A stretch of 59,380 nucleotides of DNA, from positions 1 through 59,380 of the forward strand of contig CANIBQ010000023.1 of the NCBI GenBank assembly GCA_947465645.1, given 5' to 3'. The translations under genes were made by a program, and so were the position numbers. Of the stretch, positions 18,733 through 27,027 are shown in pieces (the stretch's first letter is position 1; the number at the start of each line of letters is the position of its first letter). Source of the DNA: Acidobacteriota bacterium (GTDB taxonomy: Bacteria; Acidobacteriota; Vicinamibacteria; Vicinamibacterales; UBA2999). The notes beneath the pieces are model-generated. The model made no database searches and was not told the DNA's origin. It saw nothing but the letters and a program-made list of their open reading frames with translations.

Positions 18733-20414
18733 ACGTCCTTGGCGTCGTGCCGGCACGCGGCGGGTCGAAGGGCGTCCCACGCAAGAATCTGATGTCCATC
18801 GCCGGACGGCCGCTGCTCGCCTATACGGCGGACGCGGTTCGTGCCAGCCGCCGACTGACGCGAGTGGTGGTGAGCACCGACGACCACGAGATTGCGGCGG
18901 TCGCGCGGGCCCACGGGCTGGACGTGCCATTCCTGCGACCCGTGGAGCTGGCCGGCGACCAGACGCCCATGCTTCCGGTTTTGCAGCACGCGGTCCGCGA
19001 GCTGGCGCGCGAGGGTTTCATCGCCGACGCCGTCGTGCTGCTGCAGCCGACCTCGCCGTTGCGGCGGGCCGAGCATATCGATTGCGCGATCGATCTCCTG
19101 GAATCGACCGGAGCCGAATCGGTGGTGAGCGTCGTGGAGGTTCCGCACCAGTTCTCTCCGGTGTCCGTGATGCGGCTGGACGGCGATCGTCTGCGTCGGT
19201 ACGACGAGGGACCGATGGTGACGCGCCGGCAGGACAAGCCGCGGCTGTTCGCGCGCAACGGTCCCGCCGTGCTCGCGGTGCGCGTCGACGTCCTCGAGAA
19301 GGGGTCGCTGTACGGAGACGACTCCCGGCCGCTGGTCATGAACGCGGACGACTCCGTGGACATCGACGGTGCCGGGGACATCTCCGCGGTCGAGCGCCTG
19401 CTCGACGAGCGCCGCGCGTGGATTCCGTACAGGCGGCCGGATGAGTACCAGAAGGTCGACATCGGCCAGCTGCGTCCCGGTGGGTCGTACAAGCAGCTGA
19501 TTGAACGGCGTACGCATCCGATCGACGAGCTCGTGCGCCTGCACGGCAAGATTCCCGACGACCTGCTCCAGCCACGACGCTGTCCGACGTGCGGCCGGGC
19601 CGACGCGACGCTCGAGCTCGAGAAGGATCACATGCGGGTCGTGCGCTGCCCGGGCTGCGACCTCGTCTACGTCAGCCCGACTTTCGACGACGCCCACTAC
19701 GACGAGGTCTACCGTTCAGCCGAATACCAGGACATCGTGCGCGACCTCGGCATCAGGAGCCACGAATACCGGGTCGAGCGGTTCGGCCGCGAGCGCGTGG
19801 ACATCATCGCGCGGCATGTGAGCGAGGCGCGGCCGCGGATGCTGGACGTGGGCTGCAGCACCGGCTTCGTCGTCGAAGCGGCGAGAGACCGCGGATGGGA
19901 CGCGGTCGGCCTGGACCTCAATCCTTCAGCGATTGAACATGGTTGCAGCCGCGGGCTGGATCTGAGGAACGTCGCGCTCGAGGAAGCCGGGCTCGAGCCT
20001 GCCAGCTTCGACGCCGTCTGCCTCTTTGACGTCCTCGAGCACCTGATCGATCCCGTGCGCACGCTGCGTGCGTGCACGCGTCTGTTGAAACCTCGCGGGA
20101 TTCTCTTCCTGTACGTCCCGAACTACGACTCGGCCTCGCGGCTGCTGATGGGCAAGGACGCGCACTTCATCTGGCCGACGCACCACCTGAACTACTACAC
20201 GCCGATCACGATTCGAGACCTGCTGCGGCGCGAGGGGTTGAGCACCGAGTACCTCGCGACCGAGGGCCTCGACATCGTCGACTACCTCTGGTACCGCCGC
20301 GAGGTGCACGGCCAGGATGACACGGGCCTGGAGGAGATCGCCGACCGCGTGCAGTTCTTCGCCAATGCCGGCGCGTACGGCAAGAACCTCCGGGTCATCG
20401 GTCGCAAGCACTAG
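18729..20414 (+). CDS. fused CMP-nonulosonate cytidylyltransferase (NeuA-like) + SAM methyltransferase
   Basis: A 561-residue fusion. Residues 1-235 are a NeuA-type transferase: VPARGGSKGVPRKN (CTP-binding loop) near 6-19, LLQPTSPLRR, and a DIDGAGD motif near the end. Residues about 235-280 are a linker. From 285 the protein has two Cys pairs (CPTCG and CPGC) like the zinc-ribbon start of Methyltransf_13/23 proteins, then a class I SAM motif LDVGCSTGFV near 371 and LFDVLEHLIDPVRTL. It would activate a keto-sugar acid with CMP and methylate the sugar or its product. Stand-alone relatives of both halves occur nearby (38132 and 36501). A C-to-N fusion of this kind is unusual. Confidence 0.85.
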   Translation: MNVLGVVPARGGSKGVPRKNLMSIAGRPLLAYTADAVRASRRLTRVVVSTDDHEIAAVARAHGLDVPFLRPVELAGDQTPMLPVLQHAVRELAREGFIADAVVLLQPTSPLRRAEHIDCAIDLLESTGAESVVSVVEVPHQFSPVSVMRLDGDRLRRYDEGPMVTRRQDKPRLFARNGPAVLAVRVDVLEKGSLYGDDSRPLVMNADDSVDIDGAGDISAVERLLDERRAWIPYRRPDEYQKVDIGQLRPGGSYKQLIERRTHPIDELVRLHGKIPDDLLQPRRCPTCGRADATLELEKDHMRVVRCPGCDLVYVSPTFDDAHYDEVYRSAEYQDIVRDLGIRSHEYRVERFGRERVDIIARHVSEARPRMLDVGCSTGFVVEAARDRGWDAVGLDLNPSAIEHGCSRGLDLRNVALEEAGLEPASFDAVCLFDVLEHLIDPVRTLRACTRLLKPRGILFLYVPNYDSASRLLMGKDAHFIWPTHHLNYYTPITIRDLLRREGLSTEYLATEGLDIVDYLWYRREVHGQDDTGLEEIADRVQFFANAGAYGKNLRVIGRKH

Positions 20415-20438
20415 TAGCATGTCCTTCCTGAATCACTA

Positions 20439-20463
20439 CCGGCCGCGCCGTTGTCGCGGCCGG
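20439..20463. terminator. GC-rich hairpin in the 108-bp gap, possible terminator
   Basis: A 9-bp perfect inverted repeat (CCGGCCGCG and CGCGGCCGG) around a 7-nt loop lies in the gap between the NeuA/methyltransferase fusion and the next module-A gene. No T-run follows, so a classical Rho-independent terminator is not supported; it may act with Rho or as an RNA-stability element. The rest of the gap (20415-20522) shows no clear promoter. Confidence 0.35.
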
Positions 20464-20522
20464 GAAATCGCGCTCGGCGGCTTGTTGTGACTAGTACTCC
20501 ATCAGTCCGGACAGTCCACTAG

Positions 20523-22244
20523 ATGAAGGTCCTGTTTGCCGCGCTGCACCTGGCCCACTTCCGGAATTTCGATTCCGTGGTCCGCGAGCTGGCCGCGCGA
20601 GGCCACCAGGTGCACCTCACGGCCGAGGAACCGGAATCACTCGGAGGGCAGGCGCTCGTCGACCAACTCGCCGCCGAGCATCCCGGCGTCACGTGGGACC
20701 TGCTTCCGTCCCTTGACGACGAGCCGTGGTTTGACGCCGCCCGGCGCATGCGCGTCTCGCTCGATTACGTGCGCGCGCTCGAGCCGCGATATCCGGACAA
20801 GCTCCGGATTCGGGCGGAGGCGCGGACGGCCCGGATCGTCCGGTGGGCGTCGCGCACGCCGCTGATCGGCCGTCCGGCAACGCTCGCGGCCCTCACCGCC
20901 TTCGAGCGGATGATGCCGGCGAGCGATCGGATGGTGGAGTACCTGCGGAAGCAGTCGCCGGACGTCGTGGTATTGACGGCGCTGACCTTTTCGCGTTCGC
21001 AGCAGATCGACGTGCTGAAGGCCGCTCGCACGCTCAACCTGCCGGTGGCTGCGGCGATCCTGAGCTGGGATCACCTCTCGAGCAAGGCACTCGTTCACAT
21101 CTTTCCGGACATGGTCCTCGTGTGGAACGACGTCCAGAAGCAGGAAGCCGTTGAGATGCACGGGCTGCCCGCGGACCGCGTCGTGTCCACCGGCGCCCAG
21201 TGCTACGACCAGTGGTTCACGCGGACGCCCGAACGCAGTCGCGAGGCTTTCTGCCGCGCGGTGGGGTTGCGCCCCGATCGGCCGTTCGCGTTGTGGGTGC
21301 ATTCGGCGCTCAGTCCGACGCCGGATCCGCCGGAGCCGACCCTGGTCGTGCGATGGATCGAAGCGCTGCGGAGCCATCCCGATCCGCAGCTGCGCGATCT
21401 GGGCGTGCTCGTGCGTCCGCACCCCGAGCGGGTGAAGGAGTGGAAGGGGATTCGACTGGATCGGTTCGAGAATGTCGCCTTCCACGGCGCCAACCCCATC
21501 GATCCGGCTTCACGCGACGACTACTTCGATTCGCTGTACTACAGCTCGGCCGTGATTGGGCTGGTCACGAGCGCGTTCCTCGAGGCCGCCATTGTCGGTC
21601 GGCCGGTGATGACGTTCACGCTGCCCGAGTACCGCATGCACCAGGAAGAGATGATTCACTTCCAGTACTTGACCAGCGTCAGCGGAGGGGTGCTCCGAAT
21701 GGCGGCGGACCTCGACGCGCATTTTCAGCAGCTTGCAGAGGTGGTCGCGTCGCCGGGCTCACGTGACGAGCGGAACCGGCGCTTCCTGAGCGCGTTCGTG
21801 CGGCCCGGCGGGCTCGATGCGCCGGCCACGCCGGTGTTCGTGGATGCGCTCGAGCGGTTGTTCCGCGAGGGCGGTCGCCCGGATCCCTCCCTGCGCGGCT
21901 CCGCGTGGCTGCGGCCCGCCGTGACGAGCGCCGCCGCCTGGTCGCGCGTCGGGCTCGGCCGATGGTTGATGAACGACAAACGCGCCGACGAGTGGGACGA
22001 GCGTGACGTCTACACGCAGCGATCCATCGCGGAGCGCCAGAAGGCCAAGGACGTCTTTCAGCGCGCCAAGATTCGGCGGAAGGCATGGCGGCGGCGGCGA
22101 GACGATGCGATGCGGATCGGGAAGGCCGCGAAGAGCCTGATGCGCAAGGCGCGGCACCGGACGGCGGTCACCGTGTATCGCGCCCTGTACATCACGAGGC
22201 TGTACCGCGGCCAGCTGCCCGGCGGCGGCACGGGCCACGACTGA
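20523..22244 (+). CDS. module-A glycosyltransferase-like protein with basic C-terminal tail
   Basis: 573 residues and a single module A: HLAHFRNFDSVVRELAARGH at the start, SWDHLSSKALV near 181, TGAQCYDQWFTR, RPHPER, and VIGLVTSAFLEAAIVGRPV. The last 100 or so residues form a strongly basic helical tail (KIRRKAWRRRRDD and similar), which may hold the enzyme at the inner membrane. ATG 20523 follows a 108-bp gap, one of the longest here, so this may begin a new transcription segment. It ends 4 bp before the formyltransferase. It belongs to the SWDHLSSKAL sub-branch shared with 28932 and 32823. Confidence 0.75.
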   Translation: MKVLFAALHLAHFRNFDSVVRELAARGHQVHLTAEEPESLGGQALVDQLAAEHPGVTWDLLPSLDDEPWFDAARRMRVSLDYVRALEPRYPDKLRIRAEARTARIVRWASRTPLIGRPATLAALTAFERMMPASDRMVEYLRKQSPDVVVLTALTFSRSQQIDVLKAARTLNLPVAAAILSWDHLSSKALVHIFPDMVLVWNDVQKQEAVEMHGLPADRVVSTGAQCYDQWFTRTPERSREAFCRAVGLRPDRPFALWVHSALSPTPDPPEPTLVVRWIEALRSHPDPQLRDLGVLVRPHPERVKEWKGIRLDRFENVAFHGANPIDPASRDDYFDSLYYSSAVIGLVTSAFLEAAIVGRPVMTFTLPEYRMHQEEMIHFQYLTSVSGGVLRMAADLDAHFQQLAEVVASPGSRDERNRRFLSAFVRPGGLDAPATPVFVDALERLFREGGRPDPSLRGSAWLRPAVTSAAAWSRVGLGRWLMNDKRADEWDERDVYTQRSIAERQKAKDVFQRAKIRRKAWRRRRDDAMRIGKAAKSLMRKARHRTAVTVYRALYITRLYRGQLPGGGTGHD

Positions 22245-22248
22245 CGGC

Positions 22249-23046
22249 ATGCGGGCGATTGTTCTCACCAGCACCCTCCGCCGCCACACGTACGTGGCCA
22301 ATACCCTGGCTCGTCGACTCGACGTGGCCTGCGTGTGGCGCGAGGAAAAGACGTTCGATCCACTCAGCTACGCCGGCTCGGATGACGACGCCGTCACGAT
22401 CCGGCGCCATTTCGAACGCCGCGACGCGTCGGAAGAGGCGTATTTCGCCAATGACAACGCCGTGGCTGGAGGGTCGCGGTCCGTACCGGCCGGCGGCTGC
22501 AATGACGCCGGCGAGCTCGCGGAGATGCGTCGTCTCGAACCGGATGTCGTGCTGGTGTTCGGAACGGGCCTGTTGAGACAGCCGCTGATCGACAGCTTTC
22601 CCGGGCGGATCGTCAACATCCACCTCGGTCTGTCGCCGTACTACCGCGGCGCCGGCACGAACTTCTGGCCGCTCGTCAACGGCGAACCCGAGTACTGCGG
22701 CGCGACGATTCACTTTCTGGACATCGGCGTCGATACGGGTCCGGTGATCGCGCACGTCCGGCCGGACATCCAGCCCGGCGACGGCCCGCATGACATCGGC
22801 AACAAGACCATCACGGCTGCCGCTCGTGCTCTGGGCGACGCCGCGCTCGCGCTCGACAGCGGCCCGCTCGCCGGCGTCGAGCAGAAAGGTGAGGGGCGTG
22901 TGTACAAGCGGGCGCATTTCTCGGCTGACGCGGTGCGGCGCCTGTATGCGAATGTCAAGGCCGGGATGATCGAGGAGTATCTCCGTCACAAGACCGAGCG
23001 AGACGCCACGCTGTCGCTCGTCACGATGGAAGGCCGGCGCGCGTGA
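22249..23046 (+). CDS. sugar N-formyltransferase (methionyl-tRNA formyltransferase family)
   Basis: 265 residues with the formyltransferase core: NIHLGLSPYYRGAGTNFWPL, in which Asn123 and His125 are the catalytic pair, and FLDIGVDTGPVI with Asp162 as the third residue. It uses N10-formyltetrahydrofolate. The protein lacks the C-terminal tRNA-binding part of Fmt and is in a glycan locus, so a nucleotide-linked amino sugar is the probable acceptor, as with VioF/WlaRD-type enzymes. It overlaps the polysaccharide deacetylase gene by GTGA; deacetylation followed by formylation of the same amine is a plausible joint job. Confidence 0.87.
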   Translation: MRAIVLTSTLRRHTYVANTLARRLDVACVWREEKTFDPLSYAGSDDDAVTIRRHFERRDASEEAYFANDNAVAGGSRSVPAGGCNDAGELAEMRRLEPDVVLVFGTGLLRQPLIDSFPGRIVNIHLGLSPYYRGAGTNFWPLVNGEPEYCGATIHFLDIGVDTGPVIAHVRPDIQPGDGPHDIGNKTITAAARALGDAALALDSGPLAGVEQKGEGRVYKRAHFSADAVRRLYANVKAGMIEEYLRHKTERDATLSLVTMEGRRA

Positions 23047-24011
23047 GCAGCCGCGACTGTCTCGTCGTGATGTACCACTACGTGCGCGACAGCGCAGCCA
23101 CGTCGTTTCCCGCCATCCGCGCGCTCGTGCCAGAGCTGTTCGAGCGGCAGCTCGATTGGCTGCAGGCCCAGTACACCGTCATCGATCTCGAGCGGCTCGA
23201 GGCGGCGCTGAACGGTGGCGAGCCGCTGCCACCGGAGGCCGCGATGCTCACGTTCGACGACGGCCTGGTCGACCACTACGCGACCGTGCTGCCGGCGCTG
23301 CGACGCCGGGGGCTGCGGGGCACATTCTTCCTTTCGGAGGACGCGTGCCGCGATTCGCCGAGGATGCTCGCGGTTCACAAGGTGCATTACCTGCTTGCGC
23401 ACCTCGGCGCCGACGCATTTGGGCACGCGGTGCTCGACGCCTGTGCGGCCGGCGTGTCACAGGGCCGTGCCCGTGAGGTGTTCGGCCGCGATCAATGGGA
23501 TGACGGTGGAGAGCGCGCCATCAAGCACCTCATCAACCATGAATTGCCGTTTTCCGAAGCCGAGCGGGTGCTCGAACTGCTGTTTGCACGCCATCTCGGG
23601 AGCTCTGCCGACTTTGCCCGATCCCTCTACCTGGACGCCGCGATGATTCGCGAGATGGCAGCCGCCGGCATGACGTTCGGCTACCACACGCGGACGCACC
23701 GCATGCTGGCGCGTCTGTCGGTCGAACAGCAGGAGGACGAGCTGCGGGGCGGAGTCGAGTGGATTCGCGCGCTCACCGGGCAGGCGACCGCCACGTTCTG
23801 CTATCCCTGGGGAGGACCTCACACCTACACCGGGGACACCCTGCGCATCATCCGCCAGGCCGGCTACTCGCTGGCGTTCAACACCGTCCGACGCCGCCTG
23901 CGGCAGGACGACCAACGCTACGAGCTGCCGCGCATCGACACGCGGGACCTCCCGCCATACACGGCAGCCGAGCCACCGCCTGCGCCGTCGTTTTCAGCCG
24001 AAGAAGCATGA
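23043..24011 (+). CDS. polysaccharide deacetylase (NodB / CE4 family)
   Basis: 322 residues. The N-terminal VVMYHYVRD and the TFDDG motif at about residues 70-74 are the metal-binding CE4 signature. GYHTRTHRMLARLS supplies the second His motif (HxxxH type), and FCYPWGG the later active-site strand. No signal peptide is seen, so it would act in the cytoplasm on a precursor sugar rather than on finished cell-wall polymer. The central insertion (about residues 110-200) is longer than in NodB. It starts at GTG in a 4-bp overlap with the formyltransferase, and its stop overlaps the next gene. Confidence 0.88.
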   Translation: MSSRDCLVVMYHYVRDSAATSFPAIRALVPELFERQLDWLQAQYTVIDLERLEAALNGGEPLPPEAAMLTFDDGLVDHYATVLPALRRRGLRGTFFLSEDACRDSPRMLAVHKVHYLLAHLGADAFGHAVLDACAAGVSQGRAREVFGRDQWDDGGERAIKHLINHELPFSEAERVLELLFARHLGSSADFARSLYLDAAMIREMAAAGMTFGYHTRTHRMLARLSVEQQEDELRGGVEWIRALTGQATATFCYPWGGPHTYTGDTLRIIRQAGYSLAFNTVRRRLRQDDQRYELPRIDTRDLPPYTAAEPPPAPSFSAEEA

Positions 24012-26149
24012 CCGACGACCTGCGAGCGACGCCCGAGTTCCAGTCGTACCTGCGCGCGCGCGATGCCGTCCTGCTCATGAAGGGCGCCGGCGCCGCGGCG
24101 AGCCCGAGCGCCTACTGGGCCCAGGAGCTCGAGAACATCGACTACATGATCGATGCGACGCCGCTCATCGTGCGGAAGCTGCGGCATCACGCGTTCCACG
24201 TGACCAATGTGCGCCCGTACGACTACCGGAACAAGGGCGACGGCCGCCGCGAGTACTTCGAGGCCCGTCTTCAGGCGCTGCGGGCGCTGGGCGGCGACGC
24301 GCTGCTCGTCTCAGAGTCGCCCGCGCTAGGCGGTTTCGGCTACGACATTGGCGGGCGTCTCTTCAACGTCGACACCCTCAAGTTTTACGAAGTGCTCATC
24401 GGGATGGAACGGGGCCACGTGCTCGGTGCACTCCGTGGCATCGATCGGCCGCTCGTCTGCGAAATTGGCGCGGGGTGGGGCGGATTCGCCTATCAGTTCA
24501 AGCGACTCTTCCCCCGCTCCACGTACGTCATTGTTGACCTGCCCGAATTGTTCCTCTTTTCGGCGACGTACCTCGGCGCGCTCTTTCCCGACGCCCGGAT
24601 GGTATTCGCCGGGACGCCGGAAGGTACGACACTGGACGGCTGGCGCGACGCTGATTTCGTGTTCGTGCCTCACTCACTCTCCCGCCTCGTGTCGGCCCTG
24701 CCACTGGATCTCACGGTCAACATGGTGTCGTTTCAGGAGATGACCGACACGCAGGTTCGCGGCTACGCGGCGATGGCGGCAACGGCCGGGTGCCCATGGC
24801 TCTATAGCTTGAATCGCGAACGCTCTTTGTACAACAACGAGTTGACCAGCGTCAGCGAGGCACTCTCAGACTGGTATGGCCTGACCGATGTGGCGGTGCT
24901 GGACACCGACTACATGCATTCGTTGAGGAAGGCGCCGAAGACGCCGCGCGTCCGTGAGAAGGAGGCCTCGTCGTACCGGCACCTCGTCGGGCGCCTCAAG
25001 GCTGCCGCGCGCAGAGCGGCCCCGGTGGCCGCCGCCGCCGACGCGGCCGGGCCCGGCGCGGCGCCGGCAGCGCCGCGCGTGGTGCTCGGTATGACGCTTC
25101 ACAACAACGCGCGGCAACTGCCTCACGCGCTGGAGTCGCTGCTGGCGCAGACCTACCCTGGATTCATGCTCCTGCTGCTTGACGACGCGTCGACCGACGG
25201 CACGGAGGGCGTGGCGCGTCCGTATGTCGAGAGCGACCCCCGCGTCCGCTACGTCAAGCACGAGCAGCGACAGGCGATGATCGCCACGTGGCGTGAGGTC
25301 GCTGAAATGGCCGCCCGGGAGTGGCCGTCGGCGGAATACTTTGCGTGGGTCAGCGATCACGACTGGTGGCACCCGCGCTGGCTGGAGACGCTCGTCGCCG
25401 AGCTCGATGCCGATCCGGGCGCCGTGCTGGCGTACCCCGTCACACGCCGCGTATCGCCGACCGGTGAGGAGATCGACAAAGGGCCACGCCTGTTCGACAC
25501 CGCCGCTCATCACGATCTCGGTGCCCGGTGGCGGTACTTCTGCCGCGAAGTCGTGGGCGCCGGAGACATGGTGTACGGATTGATGCGGATGGACGCGTTG
25601 CGCCGCGCCGGCGTGTTCAGGCCGGTCCTGCGCCCCGATCGCCTCTTGATGGCGGAGCTCACGCTGCAGGGCCGCATCCGTCAGGTGCCCGAGGTCCTCT
25701 GGTTCCGGCGCCAGTCGAGCGGCACCAGCGTCGAGCGCCAGCCGACGACGCTGATGCTGCCGGAGTCGATGCCGCGATGGTTCTTCTGGCCGCCGTGGCT
25801 GCAGCATTCGGTCGTGCTGTGGCGGGAGTACGTCGCGCGCACGCCCCGCCCGCTGCCGCGCTCCACGGGAGAGTGGACGCGGATGCTCGTGCGGTACCAA
25901 CTGACATACGGCTGGCGCCATTTTCGAAAGACCGAAGCCTCGCATGCGCTGGGCCGCACCATCAGCCGGGTGGTGTGGCAGAAGAAGCTCCTGAAGCACC
26001 ACTACCACCACGCCGTCTACAACGCGCTGATCGGTGCCCGAACGGCGCGCGGAAAACTGCGGCGCGCGGGGCGGCGTGCCGTCTACGAAGTGCTGATGCT
26101 CACGCATCGTCTCGGCCTGCGCGGGCGCGGAGAGACGCCGTCACGATAG
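24008..26149 (+). CDS. fused putative sugar O-methyltransferase (module C) + GT2-like glycosyltransferase (module D)
   Basis: A 713-residue fusion. The N-terminal half has CEIGAGWGGFAYQFKRLFP near residue 150 and FSATYLGALFPDARMVF, matching the stand-alone methyltransferase at 9931. After an Ala/Pro-rich linker, the module D domain begins near 357 (VVLGMTLHNNARQLPHALES), with DDASTDG and EYFAWVSDHDWWHPRWLE near 446. A basic C-terminal tail of about 90 residues follows. The order C then D is the same as the separate genes at 9931 and 11076, so those are probably functional partners. ATG 24008 overlaps the deacetylase stop. Confidence 0.82.
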   Translation: MTDDLRATPEFQSYLRARDAVLLMKGAGAAASPSAYWAQELENIDYMIDATPLIVRKLRHHAFHVTNVRPYDYRNKGDGRREYFEARLQALRALGGDALLVSESPALGGFGYDIGGRLFNVDTLKFYEVLIGMERGHVLGALRGIDRPLVCEIGAGWGGFAYQFKRLFPRSTYVIVDLPELFLFSATYLGALFPDARMVFAGTPEGTTLDGWRDADFVFVPHSLSRLVSALPLDLTVNMVSFQEMTDTQVRGYAAMAATAGCPWLYSLNRERSLYNNELTSVSEALSDWYGLTDVAVLDTDYMHSLRKAPKTPRVREKEASSYRHLVGRLKAAARRAAPVAAAADAAGPGAAPAAPRVVLGMTLHNNARQLPHALESLLAQTYPGFMLLLLDDASTDGTEGVARPYVESDPRVRYVKHEQRQAMIATWREVAEMAAREWPSAEYFAWVSDHDWWHPRWLETLVAELDADPGAVLAYPVTRRVSPTGEEIDKGPRLFDTAAHHDLGARWRYFCREVVGAGDMVYGLMRMDALRRAGVFRPVLRPDRLLMAELTLQGRIRQVPEVLWFRRQSSGTSVERQPTTLMLPESMPRWFFWPPWLQHSVVLWREYVARTPRPLPRSTGEWTRMLVRYQLTYGWRHFRKTEASHALGRTISRVVWQKKLLKHHYHHAVYNALIGARTARGKLRRAGRRAVYEVLMLTHRLGLRGRGETPSR

Positions 26150-26151
26150 GC

Positions 26152-27027
26152 ATGGCATCCGTGCATCCGCGCGCGCATGCGGCCGCCGCCTCGTTCTGGC
26201 AGGAGTGGTACCGCGAGCTGCGCCGGTATGCGGGCGACGAACGGCTGCCGTACGCGCTTCGCACGAGACTGCGCGGCGCCGCCGATCGCGCGCTCGGCCG
26301 TGCCGAGGCCGAGGAGGCGCGCGCGGTGGTCCCGCGGTGGAACCGCCGGATGCTCAGTACCGCGCCAGCCGTGCCGCTCTCTTCGCAGGACGCGCAACAG
26401 GCGCGCAGCGCGGTAGCGGCGCGTGGTCTCGCGCCCGATCGGCCGATTGTCACGATCGACGTGCGGCATCGCGCAGACCGGTTGAGCGAGGCTGTCGAGC
26501 TGCTGTCGGCGCGCGGATATCAGATCGCGCGCATCGAGGAGCCGGCTGGCGACCCGATGCACCACCTGCTGCGCTCGAGCGCATTCGTGATCTGCAGCAG
26601 CGCCGAGTGGCAGCACGCCGCATATCTGACGCACACGCCGTCGCTGCGCCTCGATGCGAAGGATCCCTTCACCGCGTATCCGATCCGGCAGGATGGCCTT
26701 TTCACGCTGGCGACGGCGATCGACCTCGATACCGGCCGGTCCCTCGCTGTGTCCGAGCTGTTGACCGAGCGCTACTTTCGCAATACCCGCAACTGCGGCT
26801 ATCGCGCGACGTCCGCGGCCGACATCGCCCCAGCGGTGCTCGAAATGATCGAGGGCACTGGCAGCGGGTGGGCCGAGACCGCCGGTCAGGCGCGCTTCCG
26901 CTTGGCCGTGGCGGATGCGGGCGTGGCGCTCGGCGGGCGCGTTCGCCACATTGCCGAGTGGGACGCGGCGAGCGGATTTGTCGGGGAGGGCCGCCTGGCC
27001 CGCGTCCAGGCCGAGCGGACGCTGTGA
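26152..27027 (+). CDS. uncharacterised protein of glycan locus, weak resemblance to TIGR04372-type glycosyltransferases
   Basis: 291 residues starting at ATG 26152, 2 bp after the previous stop. No catalytic motif is decisive. The segment PIVTIDVRHRADRLSEAVEL, then SSAEWQHAAYLTHTPSLRLD, then YPIRQDGLFTLATAIDLDTG and NCGYRATSAADIAPAVLEMI, resembles the C-terminal part of proteins annotated as TIGR04372 putative glycosyltransferases (low certainty). The usual N-terminal part would be missing, replaced by a short helical region. The stop overlaps the next gene by GTGA. It could be a degenerate transferase or an accessory subunit for the neighbouring module-A enzyme. Confidence 0.5.
   Translation: MASVHPRAHAAAASFWQEWYRELRRYAGDERLPYALRTRLRGAADRALGRAEAEEARAVVPRWNRRMLSTAPAVPLSSQDAQQARSAVAARGLAPDRPIVTIDVRHRADRLSEAVELLSARGYQIARIEEPAGDPMHHLLRSSAFVICSSAEWQHAAYLTHTPSLRLDAKDPFTAYPIRQDGLFTLATAIDLDTGRSLAVSELLTERYFRNTRNCGYRATSAADIAPAVLEMIEGTGSGWAETAGQARFRLAVADAGVALGGRVRHIAEWDAASGFVGEGRLARVQAERTL

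Noticed and set aside
20415..20522. Promoter in the 108-bp gap
   Set aside because: TTGTGA is present but no -10-like hexamer lies at a proper distance; only the hairpin is supported.
25528..26151. N-terminal extension of the 26152 gene into the preceding fusion
   Set aside because: The extension is out of frame with the real module D gene and low in complexity; ATG 26152 follows that gene's stop.
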